A DNA stretch of 64,000 bases from the NCBI RefSeq assembly GCF_029223185.1, contig NZ_JARHUG010000018.1, forward strand, positions 1-64,000, written 5' to 3'. Source of the DNA: Aliiglaciecola sp. CAU 1673. GTDB lineage: Bacteria; Pseudomonadota; Gammaproteobacteria; Enterobacterales; Alteromonadaceae. Shown here piece by piece: positions 18,872 through 28,763 of this stretch. Both the position numbers and the translations under genes were made by a program. Under the pieces are notes generated by a model that saw nothing but the letters and a program-made list of their open reading frames with translations, had not been told where the DNA came from and did not search any database. Each line of letters starts with the position of its first letter. Position 1 is the stretch's first letter.

Positions 18872-19965
18872 AGCGTGTGATGCATGTTTTCGGCATTATG
18901 AACCGTGGCGGCGCCGAGCTTCGCACCTTAGCGCTGATGCCTGCTATGGAGAAACTGGGATATGAATTTCATTTTTGTGTACTGAGCGGGAAGACCGGGG
19001 TATTGGATGATGAAATCCGCAGACTTGGCGGACAGGTTCACTATTGTCCTCTTGGTGCAAGCTTACCCTGGCGTTTTATCAAACTGCTTAAAGCACAGCA
19101 AATCGATATATTACATTCCCACGTGGCGTTGGTGTCAGGCTTTTTAGTCTCATTGGCGCGATTGGCCGGAGTGAGACTGCGTATTGCCCATCTTCGCAGC
19201 ACCCATGATGGCGGCCAGTCCACCTATTTACGTCGTCTGCGTGACCACTTCCTTCGCTGTTGCATGCGCTGTAACAGCCAACGTATTCTTGGGGTTTGTG
19301 CCGGCGCGTTAGCGCGATACTGGCCAAATTGGTCAGCCGATCCGCAATTCCGGCTGGTCTACAACGGCCTGGATATTCAGGATATCCCAAAGCAGAACAA
19401 TTTCTGGCAAGCTTATGGCCTGACCGAGACTGACAGCCCGGTTGTGATCAATCTGGCAAGGATGGACAAGGTTAAAAACCACCTTCGCCAGGTGAGTATG
19501 TTTGCCGACTTTTGTACACACTTTCCACACGCCCGAATGGTCTTTGTAGGAAAAGAAAATCCAGAGACCAAAGCGGCTATGCTGACCCTGGCTAAAGCGC
19601 GTGGCATTGAGAGTCATTTGCTGTTTTTAGGTGAGCAAGGCAATCCCCTGCCCTTGTTGCGCCATGCTGATGCCATGCTTTTTCCCTCCAAATGGGAAGG
19701 ACTACCGGGTGCGGTGCTGGAGGCGCTGAGTCTTGGCACGCCGGTGCTGGCAACCCGGTTACCCGGGACCGAGGAGATCGCCGCGCAAATTGATGGATTA
19801 CAAGTTATGTCCCTGGAAGAATCCGACCAGCATTGGGCGGCGGCGCTAGCACAATTATTAGAACAACAGGCTGACAGAAAGGCCCTGGTAACACAATTTC
19901 GGCAAAGTGACTTTGTGATCAGCAAAAATATAGACACCCTGCATGCTATATATCTCGGACACTAA
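18868..19965 (+). CDS. family 4 glycosyltransferase
   Basis: This 365-residue protein starts at the ATG overlapping the flippase stop. The N-terminal half begins VMHVFGIMNRGGAELRTL. The C-terminal Rossmann domain has VINLARMDKVKNH, and the donor-binding motif is SKWEGLPGAVLEAL, where the Glu pair region fits the EX7E pattern of GT4 enzymes. It is cytosolic or peripheral and adds one sugar of the repeat unit; the sugar is unknown. Confidence 0.87.
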   Translation: MKRVMHVFGIMNRGGAELRTLALMPAMEKLGYEFHFCVLSGKTGVLDDEIRRLGGQVHYCPLGASLPWRFIKLLKAQQIDILHSHVALVSGFLVSLARLAGVRLRIAHLRSTHDGGQSTYLRRLRDHFLRCCMRCNSQRILGVCAGALARYWPNWSADPQFRLVYNGLDIQDIPKQNNFWQAYGLTETDSPVVINLARMDKVKNHLRQVSMFADFCTHFPHARMVFVGKENPETKAAMLTLAKARGIESHLLFLGEQGNPLPLLRHADAMLFPSKWEGLPGAVLEALSLGTPVLATRLPGTEEIAAQIDGLQVMSLEESDQHWAAALAQLLEQQADRKALVTQFRQSDFVISKNIDTLHAIYLGH

Positions 19966-21301
19966 ATTACTGACCAAAGCGCTGGGGATCTGGTTGATTC
20001 TGATGACCGGGATCATGATCCTGGCTGTTTACGGTGGTGCCTTTACCCTCACGCGCGCAGAAGTCGAAGTATTCACCAGCCTCTGCTGGCTGTTTATGTT
20101 AGTGCTTCTGGCACGTGCGTTACCGCGCGGGATATGGTCGATTTGCTTTATTTTCTTCGCTGCGTTCAGTGTGTTTCATGCCGGTCTGATCCTGACCGAC
20201 AGTATCAATGCCATTACCGATGAAGATATTCTTTACCAGATCAGTTTCTGGTTTGATCGCCCGGAGACCCTATTGGCCATCCACCTGGTAAACCTGGGTA
20301 TGCTTGGCTTCAGCCTCGGGGCACTGCTGTTTTCACGCCACGCCAAGGCGCCAAAAACCTCCACCTTGGACCCTGGTTTTAACCGCCGCGTGTTTCATCT
20401 AGGCGGCCTTATTCTCTGTCTGTCTCTTGTTGCCTTTTTCGGTGTCACTGGCGGAACAGGGGCTCTGGCCTCTTACGGCGCATATTTAAACCTCTTGAGC
20501 CAAGTGCCGTCCCTGGGGGTTTTCTACGCCTATCTGTATTTCTTTATCGGTTTGGGACTGGTGTTAGTGGCAGTAGCCTACCGGCGTGGCTTCAGCCTGA
20601 TTTATTTTGCCTTGTTCGGTGTATACGCCCTGTTTGCCTTTAAATTGGGCTTGCGCGGAGAAGTGATGTTTCCCGCCACAGTAGCCGCTTGCATGCTGGG
20701 GCGACGTGGCAAAGTGATAAAGCTGCCATATCTGATAATGTTGGTAGTGGTCTTTTTAACCCTCACCGGCATCGTCAAAAATGCGCGGGTATCGGGGGAT
20801 TACTCTCAGATTGACAGTTTTAACCCACTTAACGCGGTGGCCGAGATGGGCGCCAGTTTACGCCCCATCACGGCCGTTATCGGTTGGCACCGTGATGGCG
20901 ACGCCCTGCTCTTAGGAGGCAGTTACTGGGCTCCTATTGAGCGTCAGTTGGCGTTGTTTGTACCAGGAATAAACCGTATCAGCGTCGACGAAGATCCCAG
21001 ACTGCTCAATGTGGTGGTGCAGGAACGGGTCGGCCCTATTGGCTTTTCCCCGATTGCTGAGGCCTATGCCAACTTTGGTCGTTACGGTCCACCGATCATT
21101 ATGTTTATTCTGGGCAGCCTGTTCGCCTTTTTGGACAATATGCAGCCTTCGATTCGCCGGGATCTGATGGTGGGCGTGATGCTAACGCCCTTGTTTATCA
21201 TGATCCGCAACAGTTTTACCTATGTACCGGTGCAGATGGTGTTAGGCCTTATTCTTGGCCTTGCGGTGATCTATGCCGCCTCTGGCAGCAGGAGTAAATA
21301 G
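19943..21301 (+). CDS. O-antigen/exopolysaccharide polymerase (Wzy-like)
   Basis: This 452-residue protein has about 11 transmembrane segments and a larger periplasmic loop around residues 300-370 (WHRDGDALLLGGSYWAPIERQ). It is typical of oligosaccharide repeat-unit polymerases. It overlaps the glycosyltransferase upstream by 23 bp. With the Wzx-like flippase it makes this a Wzx/Wzy-dependent pathway. The assignment is by topology, length and context. Confidence 0.8.
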   Translation: MLYISDTKLLTKALGIWLILMTGIMILAVYGGAFTLTRAEVEVFTSLCWLFMLVLLARALPRGIWSICFIFFAAFSVFHAGLILTDSINAITDEDILYQISFWFDRPETLLAIHLVNLGMLGFSLGALLFSRHAKAPKTSTLDPGFNRRVFHLGGLILCLSLVAFFGVTGGTGALASYGAYLNLLSQVPSLGVFYAYLYFFIGLGLVLVAVAYRRGFSLIYFALFGVYALFAFKLGLRGEVMFPATVAACMLGRRGKVIKLPYLIMLVVVFLTLTGIVKNARVSGDYSQIDSFNPLNAVAEMGASLRPITAVIGWHRDGDALLLGGSYWAPIERQLALFVPGINRISVDEDPRLLNVVVQERVGPIGFSPIAEAYANFGRYGPPIIMFILGSLFAFLDNMQPSIRRDLMVGVMLTPLFIMIRNSFTYVPVQMVLGLILGLAVIYAASGSRSK

Positions 21302-21303
21302 GC

Positions 21304-22464
21304 TTGCAAGTCATTGTCAGTTGTGAGTTTCGTTTTTATCAAACCCCGGATGGCCAGGTGTGGACACCCAATGCCTTCCACTATGGCTTTTGGGACCGCT
21401 ACCTGCAGGTCTTTTCTCAAGTGAAGATTCTGGCCAGGGTATTGGCTGTTGAACAGGCACAATCCGATTGGCAAAAAGTCACCGGCGAGAGGGTAAGTCT
21501 TTTACCTATGCCCTACTACCTCGGGCTTGCTGGTTTAATTCGATCACTGCCCGCCATGTTTAAACAGCTACGCCGACACTTATCTGAGCCTGGTGCGGTG
21601 ATCTTCAGGGTGCCCTCACAAACGGCCATGTTGGCCAGACTCGCCAGACCCAGCCGCGCCTATGCATTGGAGGTGGTGGGCGATCCTGCAGATGTATTTG
21701 CCGCTGGCATCACCCATCCGCTGATTGGCGCCCTGCTCGGCCCTTTTAGTGCCTGGCAGTTACGTAAGATGGTCAAAAGTGCCAAGGCCGTAAGCTATGT
21801 TACCCGTGACTATTTGCAGAAACGTTATCCTGCTGCCCCAGCGGCCAAACAGGTAGCCTGCTCCAGCATTGAGTTGGACAAAAGCTGGTTGGCTGCGTCG
21901 CCAAGACAATACAATGCGCCGGCAAAACGGCTGCTGTTTATCGGCTCATTCAGCCAGCTATACAAAGGCCAGGATACCTTGATTGAGGCGATGGCCAAGT
22001 TAAAAGAACAGGGCTTGTCTCTGCACCTGACCATGATTGGAGGCGGCAAACTGGCGGATGAGATGAAAGCCCTGACTGCTCGCCTGAATCTGCAGCACGA
22101 AATACATTTTGCTGGTGAAATGGCCCATGGCGATATTCTTAAGCACCTGAATGACGCAGAGCTATTTATTATGCCATCACGCACAGAAGGCTTGCCTAGG
22201 GCCTTACTTGAGGCCATGGCCACAGGCTTACCCGCCATTGGTACTAAGGTAGGTGGCATTCCAGAGTTGCTCAATGAGCCCTATCTGGTCAATGCCGAAG
22301 ATGCCGAGGCGCTTAGCGCCGCAATCGCCAGGCTAAGCCAGGATCCACAGGCGTTGTGCCAAGCGTCGGCCCACAACATCGCCACCGCAAAAGATTATGA
22401 AAGGGAGCGCCTGGCGGCGATTCGCCGGGCTTTTTATCAATTTATAGAGCGGGTCAATGAGTAA
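21304..22464 (+). CDS. family 4 glycosyltransferase
   Basis: This 386-residue protein starts at TTG 2 bp after the polymerase stop, with AGGAG about 10 bp upstream. The C-terminal half shows RLLFIGSFSQLYKGQDTLIEA and the donor-site motif SRTEGLPRALLEAMATGLP. It adds a sugar to the lipid-linked repeat unit. It overlaps the next gene by 8 bp, but that gene has a markedly different base composition. Confidence 0.86.
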   Translation: MQVIVSCEFRFYQTPDGQVWTPNAFHYGFWDRYLQVFSQVKILARVLAVEQAQSDWQKVTGERVSLLPMPYYLGLAGLIRSLPAMFKQLRRHLSEPGAVIFRVPSQTAMLARLARPSRAYALEVVGDPADVFAAGITHPLIGALLGPFSAWQLRKMVKSAKAVSYVTRDYLQKRYPAAPAAKQVACSSIELDKSWLAASPRQYNAPAKRLLFIGSFSQLYKGQDTLIEAMAKLKEQGLSLHLTMIGGGKLADEMKALTARLNLQHEIHFAGEMAHGDILKHLNDAELFIMPSRTEGLPRALLEAMATGLPAIGTKVGGIPELLNEPYLVNAEDAEALSAAIARLSQDPQALCQASAHNIATAKDYERERLAAIRRAFYQFIERVNE

Positions 22465-23644
22465 AATAAAAGTACTTCATTTAGTAAAAACTGCAGTTGG
22501 AGCAAAATGGGCTTTTAACCAAACTCGAGAGTTGGTTAAGCTGGGAGTTGAAGTTCATATTGCACTTCCATTTGACCGTGTGGTTCATAAATATCAAGAA
22601 AACGGAGTAATAATCCACGAACTCATACCCGCCGTCTCACTATTACAGCCTTTTATAACTTTTCAGCGAGCAAGGCGATTAAGGCGCTTAGTAGAGCAAA
22701 TTAAACCTGACATTATTCACAGCCATTTTGTAACGAGTACGCTTCTCATGCGCTTGGCTCTTTCAAGTTATAAAATCCCAAGGATTTTCCATGTGCCGGG
22801 GCCCCTGCATTTGGAACATCCTGTTTTTCGTAAACTTGAGTTAGCTAGTGCGGGCAATCAAGATTACTGGCTTGCATCATGCAAATGGACAAGAGAGTGT
22901 TATTTAGATAATGGTATAGATTCGAATAAAGTTGGACTCGCCTATTATGGGGTTACACCATATGAATTCATCTCACCTGAAGATTCAAAAACCAGCTTGA
23001 AAGAGCAATTATCTATGCAACGAAGCGATCTCTTGATTGGAATGGTTGCATACTTCTATAGTCCCAAAAGGTATCTAGGACAAAAAAGAGGGCTAAAAGG
23101 TCATGAAGATTTAATAGATGCACTTATATTAATAAGAGAAAAAATTCCAAACACTCGCTGTGTCTTTGTTGGTGGTCCATGGGATAAAGCCGATGACTAT
23201 TTTGATAAGGTCAAAGAATATGCTCGCGAAAAGGTTGGAGATGCGGCAGTTTTTCTCGGAACAAGGCAAGATGTGGGCTGGCTCTATCCACAATTCGATT
23301 TAGCTGTGCATCCATCACACTCCGAAAATGTTGGAGGGGCAGTCGAATCACTATTTGCAAAGGTACCAACGATTGCATCAAACGTAGGCGGATTCCCTGA
23401 CTTGATTGTTGACGGAGAAACAGGCTACTTATGCAGCCCCAAAAACCCATCTTCAATTGCCAAACAAGTCATTCGAGCTTGGAATGAACCTGCTCAGCGC
23501 AAAAAACAAGCAGAAGCTGGATTTAGACGAGTTAACGAGCTAATGAACGTTGAGAACAATGCTCGAGATGTATTAGAATTTTATAAAAAAATATTACGTG
23601 AAAATATTAAAATAAAGCAAACCTCCTCAAATAAGGAAATGTAA
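22457..23644 (+). CDS. family 4 glycosyltransferase, AT-rich
   Basis: This 395-residue protein has an N-terminal HLVKTAVGAKWAFNQTRELVKLGVEV and a C-terminal donor site around HPSHSENVGGAVESLFAKVP. The gene is visibly richer in A and T than every neighbour in the operon. The AT-rich stretch continues about 100 bp past the stop, to about 23740. The family is secure. The composition suggests a recent gene exchange within the cluster, which would change the repeat-unit sugar or linkage (inference). Confidence 0.85.
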   Translation: MSKIKVLHLVKTAVGAKWAFNQTRELVKLGVEVHIALPFDRVVHKYQENGVIIHELIPAVSLLQPFITFQRARRLRRLVEQIKPDIIHSHFVTSTLLMRLALSSYKIPRIFHVPGPLHLEHPVFRKLELASAGNQDYWLASCKWTRECYLDNGIDSNKVGLAYYGVTPYEFISPEDSKTSLKEQLSMQRSDLLIGMVAYFYSPKRYLGQKRGLKGHEDLIDALILIREKIPNTRCVFVGGPWDKADDYFDKVKEYAREKVGDAAVFLGTRQDVGWLYPQFDLAVHPSHSENVGGAVESLFAKVPTIASNVGGFPDLIVDGETGYLCSPKNPSSIAKQVIRAWNEPAQRKKQAEAGFRRVNELMNVENNARDVLEFYKKILRENIKIKQTSSNKEM

Positions 23645-23750
23645 TATAAGACTTTTGAAAAGTGGAACAAGAATAACTGGAAATATCACGAGGAAAAAAT
23701 ATCATTTTTCACCAGAACCTCAAACTAAAGAGGTCAAATATGATGGCGTT

Positions 23751-24392
23751 ATGGAAAGTAAAAAACTTGTAATTATCGGCGCCGGAGGACATGGCAAAGT
23801 TGCCGCCGATTGCGCTGAGCAGCAAGGTGGCTTTAGTAGCATTATTTTTCTCGATCAGGGCGGTAGTGAGCATAAGGACTACCCCTGGCCGATATTAGAT
23901 AAACCTGAAAACTTTGCCCGTTTTATAGACGGCAACAGCAGTTTTTTTGTGGCTATTGGGCACAATGCCAGCCGTGATCGCTGGACTCAGGCACTGATAG
24001 CAGGAAACGCGCCACTGGCGACCCTTATTCATCCTACGGCAGTAATCAGTGCACATAGCCAGATTGGCGCCGGTACCTTGGTTTGCGCACGCGCAGTAGT
24101 AAACCCATTTACCTCGATCGGGATTAGCTGTATTGTAAACACCAGTGCGATTATTGAACATGATTGCAAGGTCAATGACCTTGTACATGTCGCACCGGGT
24201 AGTTGTCTGGCTGGGAACGTCGAGGTAGGACGCGCCAGTTTCATTGGGATCGGCACGAGCATCGTGCCCGGGATTAAACTGGGCGCCAATGTGCAAATAG
24301 GCGCGGGGGCTGCCGTTACCAAGGATATCAAGGATAATTGCCTGGCTGTGGGTGTCCCCGCGAGGATCATCAAGTCATTGCCAAGCTGCTAA
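23751..24392 (+). CDS. sugar O/N-acyltransferase, PglD/NeuD family
   Basis: This 213-residue protein starts at the ATG at 23751 (MESKKLVIIGAGGHGKV). A longer in-frame opening from 23655 would add residues unlike the family, encoded in AT-rich DNA. The N-terminal Rossmann-like part binds the sugar nucleotide. From about residue 85 hexapeptide repeats form a left-handed beta helix. The likely catalytic His is in TSAIIEHDCKVND, as in C. jejuni PglD. It probably acetylates the 4-amino sugar made by the two following gene products. Confidence 0.87.
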   Translation: MESKKLVIIGAGGHGKVAADCAEQQGGFSSIIFLDQGGSEHKDYPWPILDKPENFARFIDGNSSFFVAIGHNASRDRWTQALIAGNAPLATLIHPTAVISAHSQIGAGTLVCARAVVNPFTSIGISCIVNTSAIIEHDCKVNDLVHVAPGSCLAGNVEVGRASFIGIGTSIVPGIKLGANVQIGAGAAVTKDIKDNCLAVGVPARIIKSLPSC

Positions 24393-24452
24393 AACAAAAA
24401 GCAACGCCATCATCAATAAAAATAGACGTTTAGAACCATAAAGGATGCGTTA

Positions 24453-25628
24453 ATGCTTAATGGGCCATTTTCTCCCTGGCCTTGTTATTCCGATGAGGAA
24501 AAACAGGCTGCTGTTGCCGTATTGGATTCCAATAAGGTGAATTATTGGACGGGCACCGAGTCACGCGAGTTTGAAAAAGAATTCGCCGCTTACTGCCAAT
24601 CAAATTATGCCATCGCTGTTGCCAATGGCACCCTGGCATTGGATTTGGCGTGGTATGCCCTTTCGCTCCCCCCGGGCTCAGAAGTTATCGTTACTTCCCG
24701 GACATTCCTGGCCTCGGTCTCGTCGATTGTGCTGGCCGGCCTGGTGCCGGTATTTACCGATGTGGATCTGGACAGCCAAAATATCACGGCGCAAAGCATC
24801 GAAGCGGTGCTTAGCGATAAAACCCGCGCCATTTTATGTGTTCATCTTGCCGGTTGGCCTTGTGACATGAAGCCCATTATGGCGTTGGCCGAATCACATG
24901 GTCTTTACGTGGTGGAAGATTGCGCACAGGCCCATGGCGGTCAATATCATGGCAAGCCACTGGGCAGTTGGGGACATATCTCCGCCTGGTCATTCTGCCA
25001 GGATAAAATCATGACCACTGCCGGTGAAGGTGGCATGGTAACCACTGACAACAAAGACTTCTGGTCACGTATGTGGTCGTTTAAAGATCACGGCAAATCC
25101 TATGAAGCAGTTTATGAGCGCCAGCATCCACCGGGGTTTCGCTGGTTGCATGAATCTTTTGGTACCAATTGGCGCCTGACCGAAATTCAGGCCGCTATTG
25201 GCCGCATTCAATTGCAAAAAATGCCGCAGTGGCATGCCAGCCGTGCTGCCAATTCACACAAGCTTTTTGATGCAGCCCGTCAATGTCCGGGGCTGCGCGT
25301 GCCTGACATTCCGTCTGATGTGCAACATGCCTACTACAAGGCCTATGTGTTTGTCAGGCCGCAGATGCTTAAGCCAGGTTGGGACCGTGACCGGATCATG
25401 GCCGCCATTAATGAACGGGGCGTGCCCTGCTTCAGTGGCAGCTGTTCTGAGGTCTATCTGGAAAAAGCTTTCGACAATACACCGTTCAGGCCAAAAGAGC
25501 CGCTTAAAAATGCCAGGGAACTTGGCGATACCAGTTTGATGTTTTTGGTACACCCCACTCTCAAGGAGGAAGAGATTGAACTGAGCTGTCAGGTGCTGTC
25601 AGCCGTTATGCAAGAGGCGACGTCATGA
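24453..25628 (+). CDS. DegT/DnrJ/EryC1-family sugar aminotransferase (PglE-like)
   Basis: This 391-residue PLP enzyme has the Schiff-base lysine at Lys185 in SFCQDKIMTTAGEGG, and VVEDCAQAHGGQYHGK upstream carries the PLP-binding Asp. It would convert a UDP-4-keto-6-deoxy-HexNAc into its 4-amino form. It overlaps the PglF-like gene by 4 bp (ATGA), which supports joint function. Confidence 0.9.
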   Translation: MLNGPFSPWPCYSDEEKQAAVAVLDSNKVNYWTGTESREFEKEFAAYCQSNYAIAVANGTLALDLAWYALSLPPGSEVIVTSRTFLASVSSIVLAGLVPVFTDVDLDSQNITAQSIEAVLSDKTRAILCVHLAGWPCDMKPIMALAESHGLYVVEDCAQAHGGQYHGKPLGSWGHISAWSFCQDKIMTTAGEGGMVTTDNKDFWSRMWSFKDHGKSYEAVYERQHPPGFRWLHESFGTNWRLTEIQAAIGRIQLQKMPQWHASRAANSHKLFDAARQCPGLRVPDIPSDVQHAYYKAYVFVRPQMLKPGWDRDRIMAAINERGVPCFSGSCSEVYLEKAFDNTPFRPKEPLKNARELGDTSLMFLVHPTLKEEEIELSCQVLSAVMQEATS

Positions 25629-27556
25629 GTATCAATCTGCTGTTAAACCGTCTTTTCGAATTACCCTCTGGTTATAAGAACGCGCTGGCGATGGTCTGGG
25701 ATCTCTGTTGTCTGGTGCTGGCCTTTGTTGGCAGTTATTGGATTCGACTGGGTATTGATACCGAGACGCTGGGATTACACGAAGTCTACCTGGCCGTTTC
25801 GGTCGTGATCTTCCATATGTCTGCCCTGCTCTTTGCCGGTCATTATCAACATGTAATCAGGCATATCACCCTCAAGGCCATCTTAATTGCCCTGATGACC
25901 AATACCGCGGCATCCGTTTATCTGTTCGTGGCCAAATATCCTCTGGATGCCTTTGTACCTGTCAGCCTGCCGGTGATCTACTTTGTGTTTGCCTCGGTAG
26001 GCATGTTATTACCACGTGTCATTATCATGCTTACGGTTCAAGGCCAGAATTTCAAACTGCGTGAAAAGTGTCTGATTTTCGGTGCGGGTCAAACAGGCCG
26101 CGCCCTGGCAGCATCGCTGCTGCATGACTCCGAAATGCTGCCAGTGGCTTTTATTGACGATAAAAGCGCAAAACAGGGAAAAACCATTCTCGGCCTGGAT
26201 GTCTATTCCAAAGATATGGTGCCGCAATTGGCTAAACGCTATGGCGTCACCAAGCTTCTGATGGCAGTTAACAACTGTTCTGCAACACGTCGTCGTGAGC
26301 TTATCCAGGAATTAGAACCCTACGCCATCGAGCTACTGTCAGTGCCGGACATGAATGACATTCTGTTTGGTAAGCGTCAGGTCCATGAACTTCGGGAAAT
26401 CAAAATTGAAGAGTTGCTGGGCAGAGCACCCGTGCCACCCAAAGAAGAGCTGATGCAGCCCGACATCCATGGCAAAGTAGTATTAGTGACGGGTGCCGGT
26501 GGCTCCATCGGTAGCGAACTTTGCCGACAAATTGCCAAACAGGCACCATCCAAACTGGTGCTGTTGGAAATTGCCGAATACAACCTCTATTGCATTGAAG
26601 GCGAGCTCAAAGCCGCCTTCCCCGAATTGCCCCTTATTCCCCTGCTCGGCGATGTAAAGGATGCCCGCCAGGTAGCTCACCTGCTTAAGGCTCACAAAGT
26701 CGATACGGTTTACCACGCTGCGGCCTACAAACATGTGCCGTTGGTGGAAGGCAATATGCTCGCCGGCATTCACAATAACGTGCTGGGCACGGCGAATATG
26801 GTCAAACTGGCCAACCAATGTGGTGTGAAAAAATTTGTGTTGGTGTCAACGGATAAAGCCGTGCGTCCAACCAACGTGATGGGTGCCTCCAAGCGCCTGG
26901 CAGAGCTTTGTGTGCAGGCCATGGCCGATGCCGATGGCAGTACCGAGTGCGCGATTGTGCGTTTCGGCAATGTACTGGGCTCATCGGGCTCTGTGGTACC
27001 TCTGTTTACCCGTCAAATTAAGGCCGGCGGGCCCATTACCATCACCCATCCTGATGTGGTGCGGTATTTTATGACTATTCCGGAAGCGGCGCAGTTGGTG
27101 ATCCAGGCCGGTGCCATGGGTAAAAATGGCGAGGTTTTTGTGCTGGATATGGGTGAGCCGGTGCGTATTCTGGATATGGCCCACAATATGGCGCACTTGA
27201 TGGGGCACAGCATTCGCTCAGAAGACAATCCCGAAGGGGACTTGGAAATCCAGGTAACCGGTCTGCGCCCCGGCGAGAAACTCTATGAAGAGTTGCTGGT
27301 CAGCGGAACGTGCAGCGATACCCAACACCCGCTGATCATGAGTGAAAAGGAAAATCGCCTGCCATTAACGGAAACAGATAGATTGTTGGAACAACTGGAA
27401 AGCATTATTTATGACAATGACGATGTGGCAGCCAAGAACTTGCTGTTGGATGCGCCATTGGCATACCGAAGTGCTAACCAAGCACCACAAAAAAAAACTA
27501 AACATATTGATACTGAAGGAAAATTAACTTCGACCGATAACATGGTAATCGCCTGA
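25625..27556 (+). CDS. nucleoside-diphosphate-sugar 4,6-dehydratase, PglF/WbpM type
   Basis: This 643-residue protein has four N-terminal transmembrane segments (about residues 15-145) and a first Rossmann domain (LIFGAGQTGRALAASLL). The catalytic SDR domain begins GKVVLVTGAGGSIGSEL near residue 282 and carries VSTDKAVRPTNVMGASKR. It removes water from UDP-GlcNAc to give UDP-4-keto-6-deoxy-GlcNAc. With the PglE- and PglD-like proteins it predicts UDP-diacetamidobacillosamine (or its QuiNAc4NAc isomer) as a repeat-unit precursor. Confidence 0.9.
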   Translation: MSINLLLNRLFELPSGYKNALAMVWDLCCLVLAFVGSYWIRLGIDTETLGLHEVYLAVSVVIFHMSALLFAGHYQHVIRHITLKAILIALMTNTAASVYLFVAKYPLDAFVPVSLPVIYFVFASVGMLLPRVIIMLTVQGQNFKLREKCLIFGAGQTGRALAASLLHDSEMLPVAFIDDKSAKQGKTILGLDVYSKDMVPQLAKRYGVTKLLMAVNNCSATRRRELIQELEPYAIELLSVPDMNDILFGKRQVHELREIKIEELLGRAPVPPKEELMQPDIHGKVVLVTGAGGSIGSELCRQIAKQAPSKLVLLEIAEYNLYCIEGELKAAFPELPLIPLLGDVKDARQVAHLLKAHKVDTVYHAAAYKHVPLVEGNMLAGIHNNVLGTANMVKLANQCGVKKFVLVSTDKAVRPTNVMGASKRLAELCVQAMADADGSTECAIVRFGNVLGSSGSVVPLFTRQIKAGGPITITHPDVVRYFMTIPEAAQLVIQAGAMGKNGEVFVLDMGEPVRILDMAHNMAHLMGHSIRSEDNPEGDLEIQVTGLRPGEKLYEELLVSGTCSDTQHPLIMSEKENRLPLTETDRLLEQLESIIYDNDDVAAKNLLLDAPLAYRSANQAPQKKTKHIDTEGKLTSTDNMVIA

Positions 27557-27587
27557 TTTGGCCGACGTTAACTGATAGTGGTTCTTG

Positions 27588-28763
27588 ATGTTCAGACAAG
27601 CATGTTTTGCCTCTTTGGGGCTTCTTTCAACGCTCTCTTCTGCCCAAACCCATGAGGTGCTGAGCAAAGACAGTGATAAATTAGTGGTTACGGCCAGCGC
27701 CCTTACTACCGATAATGTTAACCCCACCCAGACTGACAAAGAAAAGGCGAACGGCCTGAGTCTCGACGCCAATGGCAAGCTGGTGATGGCTCGCGATGCG
27801 TTGTGGCTGCGCCTGGCCTATGCAGCGCATTATCAGCAATGGCAGTCGCTGGACCAGAATGTCTTGGCAGAAGACAGTCAGACAGCCTTAGAAACGTCCC
27901 TGCTGGCTCGTCTATATGTATCCGATGTCTGGATTGCAGAGGGTGAAGCCGGCTACGAGATGCAGGAACTACAGCCTGGCACAGGGCTTTCGAGGCTGAG
28001 AAAGAATATTGTCCAGGCTGACGAGCGCACGCAAAGCAATATACGTTTTGGGTTCAGCTATGGCCATGATCCGATAAATCGCCGCATCGGCTTTGGCGTT
28101 GAACGGCTGCAGCGCCGTTACGACGATGCCAATGTCTATGCCAGCGAATTTGAGCTGGACCAATCTACTGTCAGCACACAGCTGGCATTTAAACTCTCCG
28201 ACATCACCTATTTGCTGGCGCAATTGGAATATCAGCAGGATGATTATCTGTCACCACTTCGTTTTGACAGTGACAAGGTTCGGGCCTTGCTGGGGATCCA
28301 TTGGCAAATGACCGGAAAGACCAGCCTGAGGGCCTTGCTGGGCGGTTATCAGCGCAGCACTGATCAAGCCGAAGATACCAATGGCTCCTCTTGGGAACTG
28401 ACCCTGCAATACGAGCCGGTCGACTACTGGAAAGTCAGCCTGCAAGCCGTGCAAGATTCCGTTGCCGGTGAAAGGGAAAACGCCACCAATACCGAAGTAA
28501 GCCGGATTCAGTTAAGTACCCAATACCAGCCCAGTGAACGCTGGTTGTTGGGATTAGACGCAGGGCTGATGCAAAACCGGTTTGAAGAGCCAGATGGTGA
28601 ACAGCAATTAGATGAAGCCAATGGCAGCCTCTACCTGGGATGGTTACTCAAAGCACATAGCCAAATCAGATTGTCATTAGGTTATCAGTCGCTGGAATTT
28701 GCCGCCGAAGACCTGGACTATGACCAAAACACGGTGAGTCTGGCATGGCAGTATCGTTTCTGA
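27588..28763 (+). CDS. outer-membrane beta-barrel, probable polysaccharide porin
   Basis: This 391-residue protein has a signal peptide (residues ~1-21, ending LSSAQT) and many alternating amphipathic strands. It ends in phenylalanine (SLAWQYRF), the outer-membrane insertion signature. It resembles BBP2-type barrels found in exopolysaccharide clusters. It overlaps the export-protein gene by 19 bp. Short OPX proteins lacking their own membrane-spanning part need a separate barrel, and this gene is the obvious candidate (established for OPX class 3, inferred here). Confidence 0.8.
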   Translation: MFRQACFASLGLLSTLSSAQTHEVLSKDSDKLVVTASALTTDNVNPTQTDKEKANGLSLDANGKLVMARDALWLRLAYAAHYQQWQSLDQNVLAEDSQTALETSLLARLYVSDVWIAEGEAGYEMQELQPGTGLSRLRKNIVQADERTQSNIRFGFSYGHDPINRRIGFGVERLQRRYDDANVYASEFELDQSTVSTQLAFKLSDITYLLAQLEYQQDDYLSPLRFDSDKVRALLGIHWQMTGKTSLRALLGGYQRSTDQAEDTNGSSWELTLQYEPVDYWKVSLQAVQDSVAGERENATNTEVSRIQLSTQYQPSERWLLGLDAGLMQNRFEEPDGEQQLDEANGSLYLGWLLKAHSQIRLSLGYQSLEFAAEDLDYDQNTVSLAWQYRF

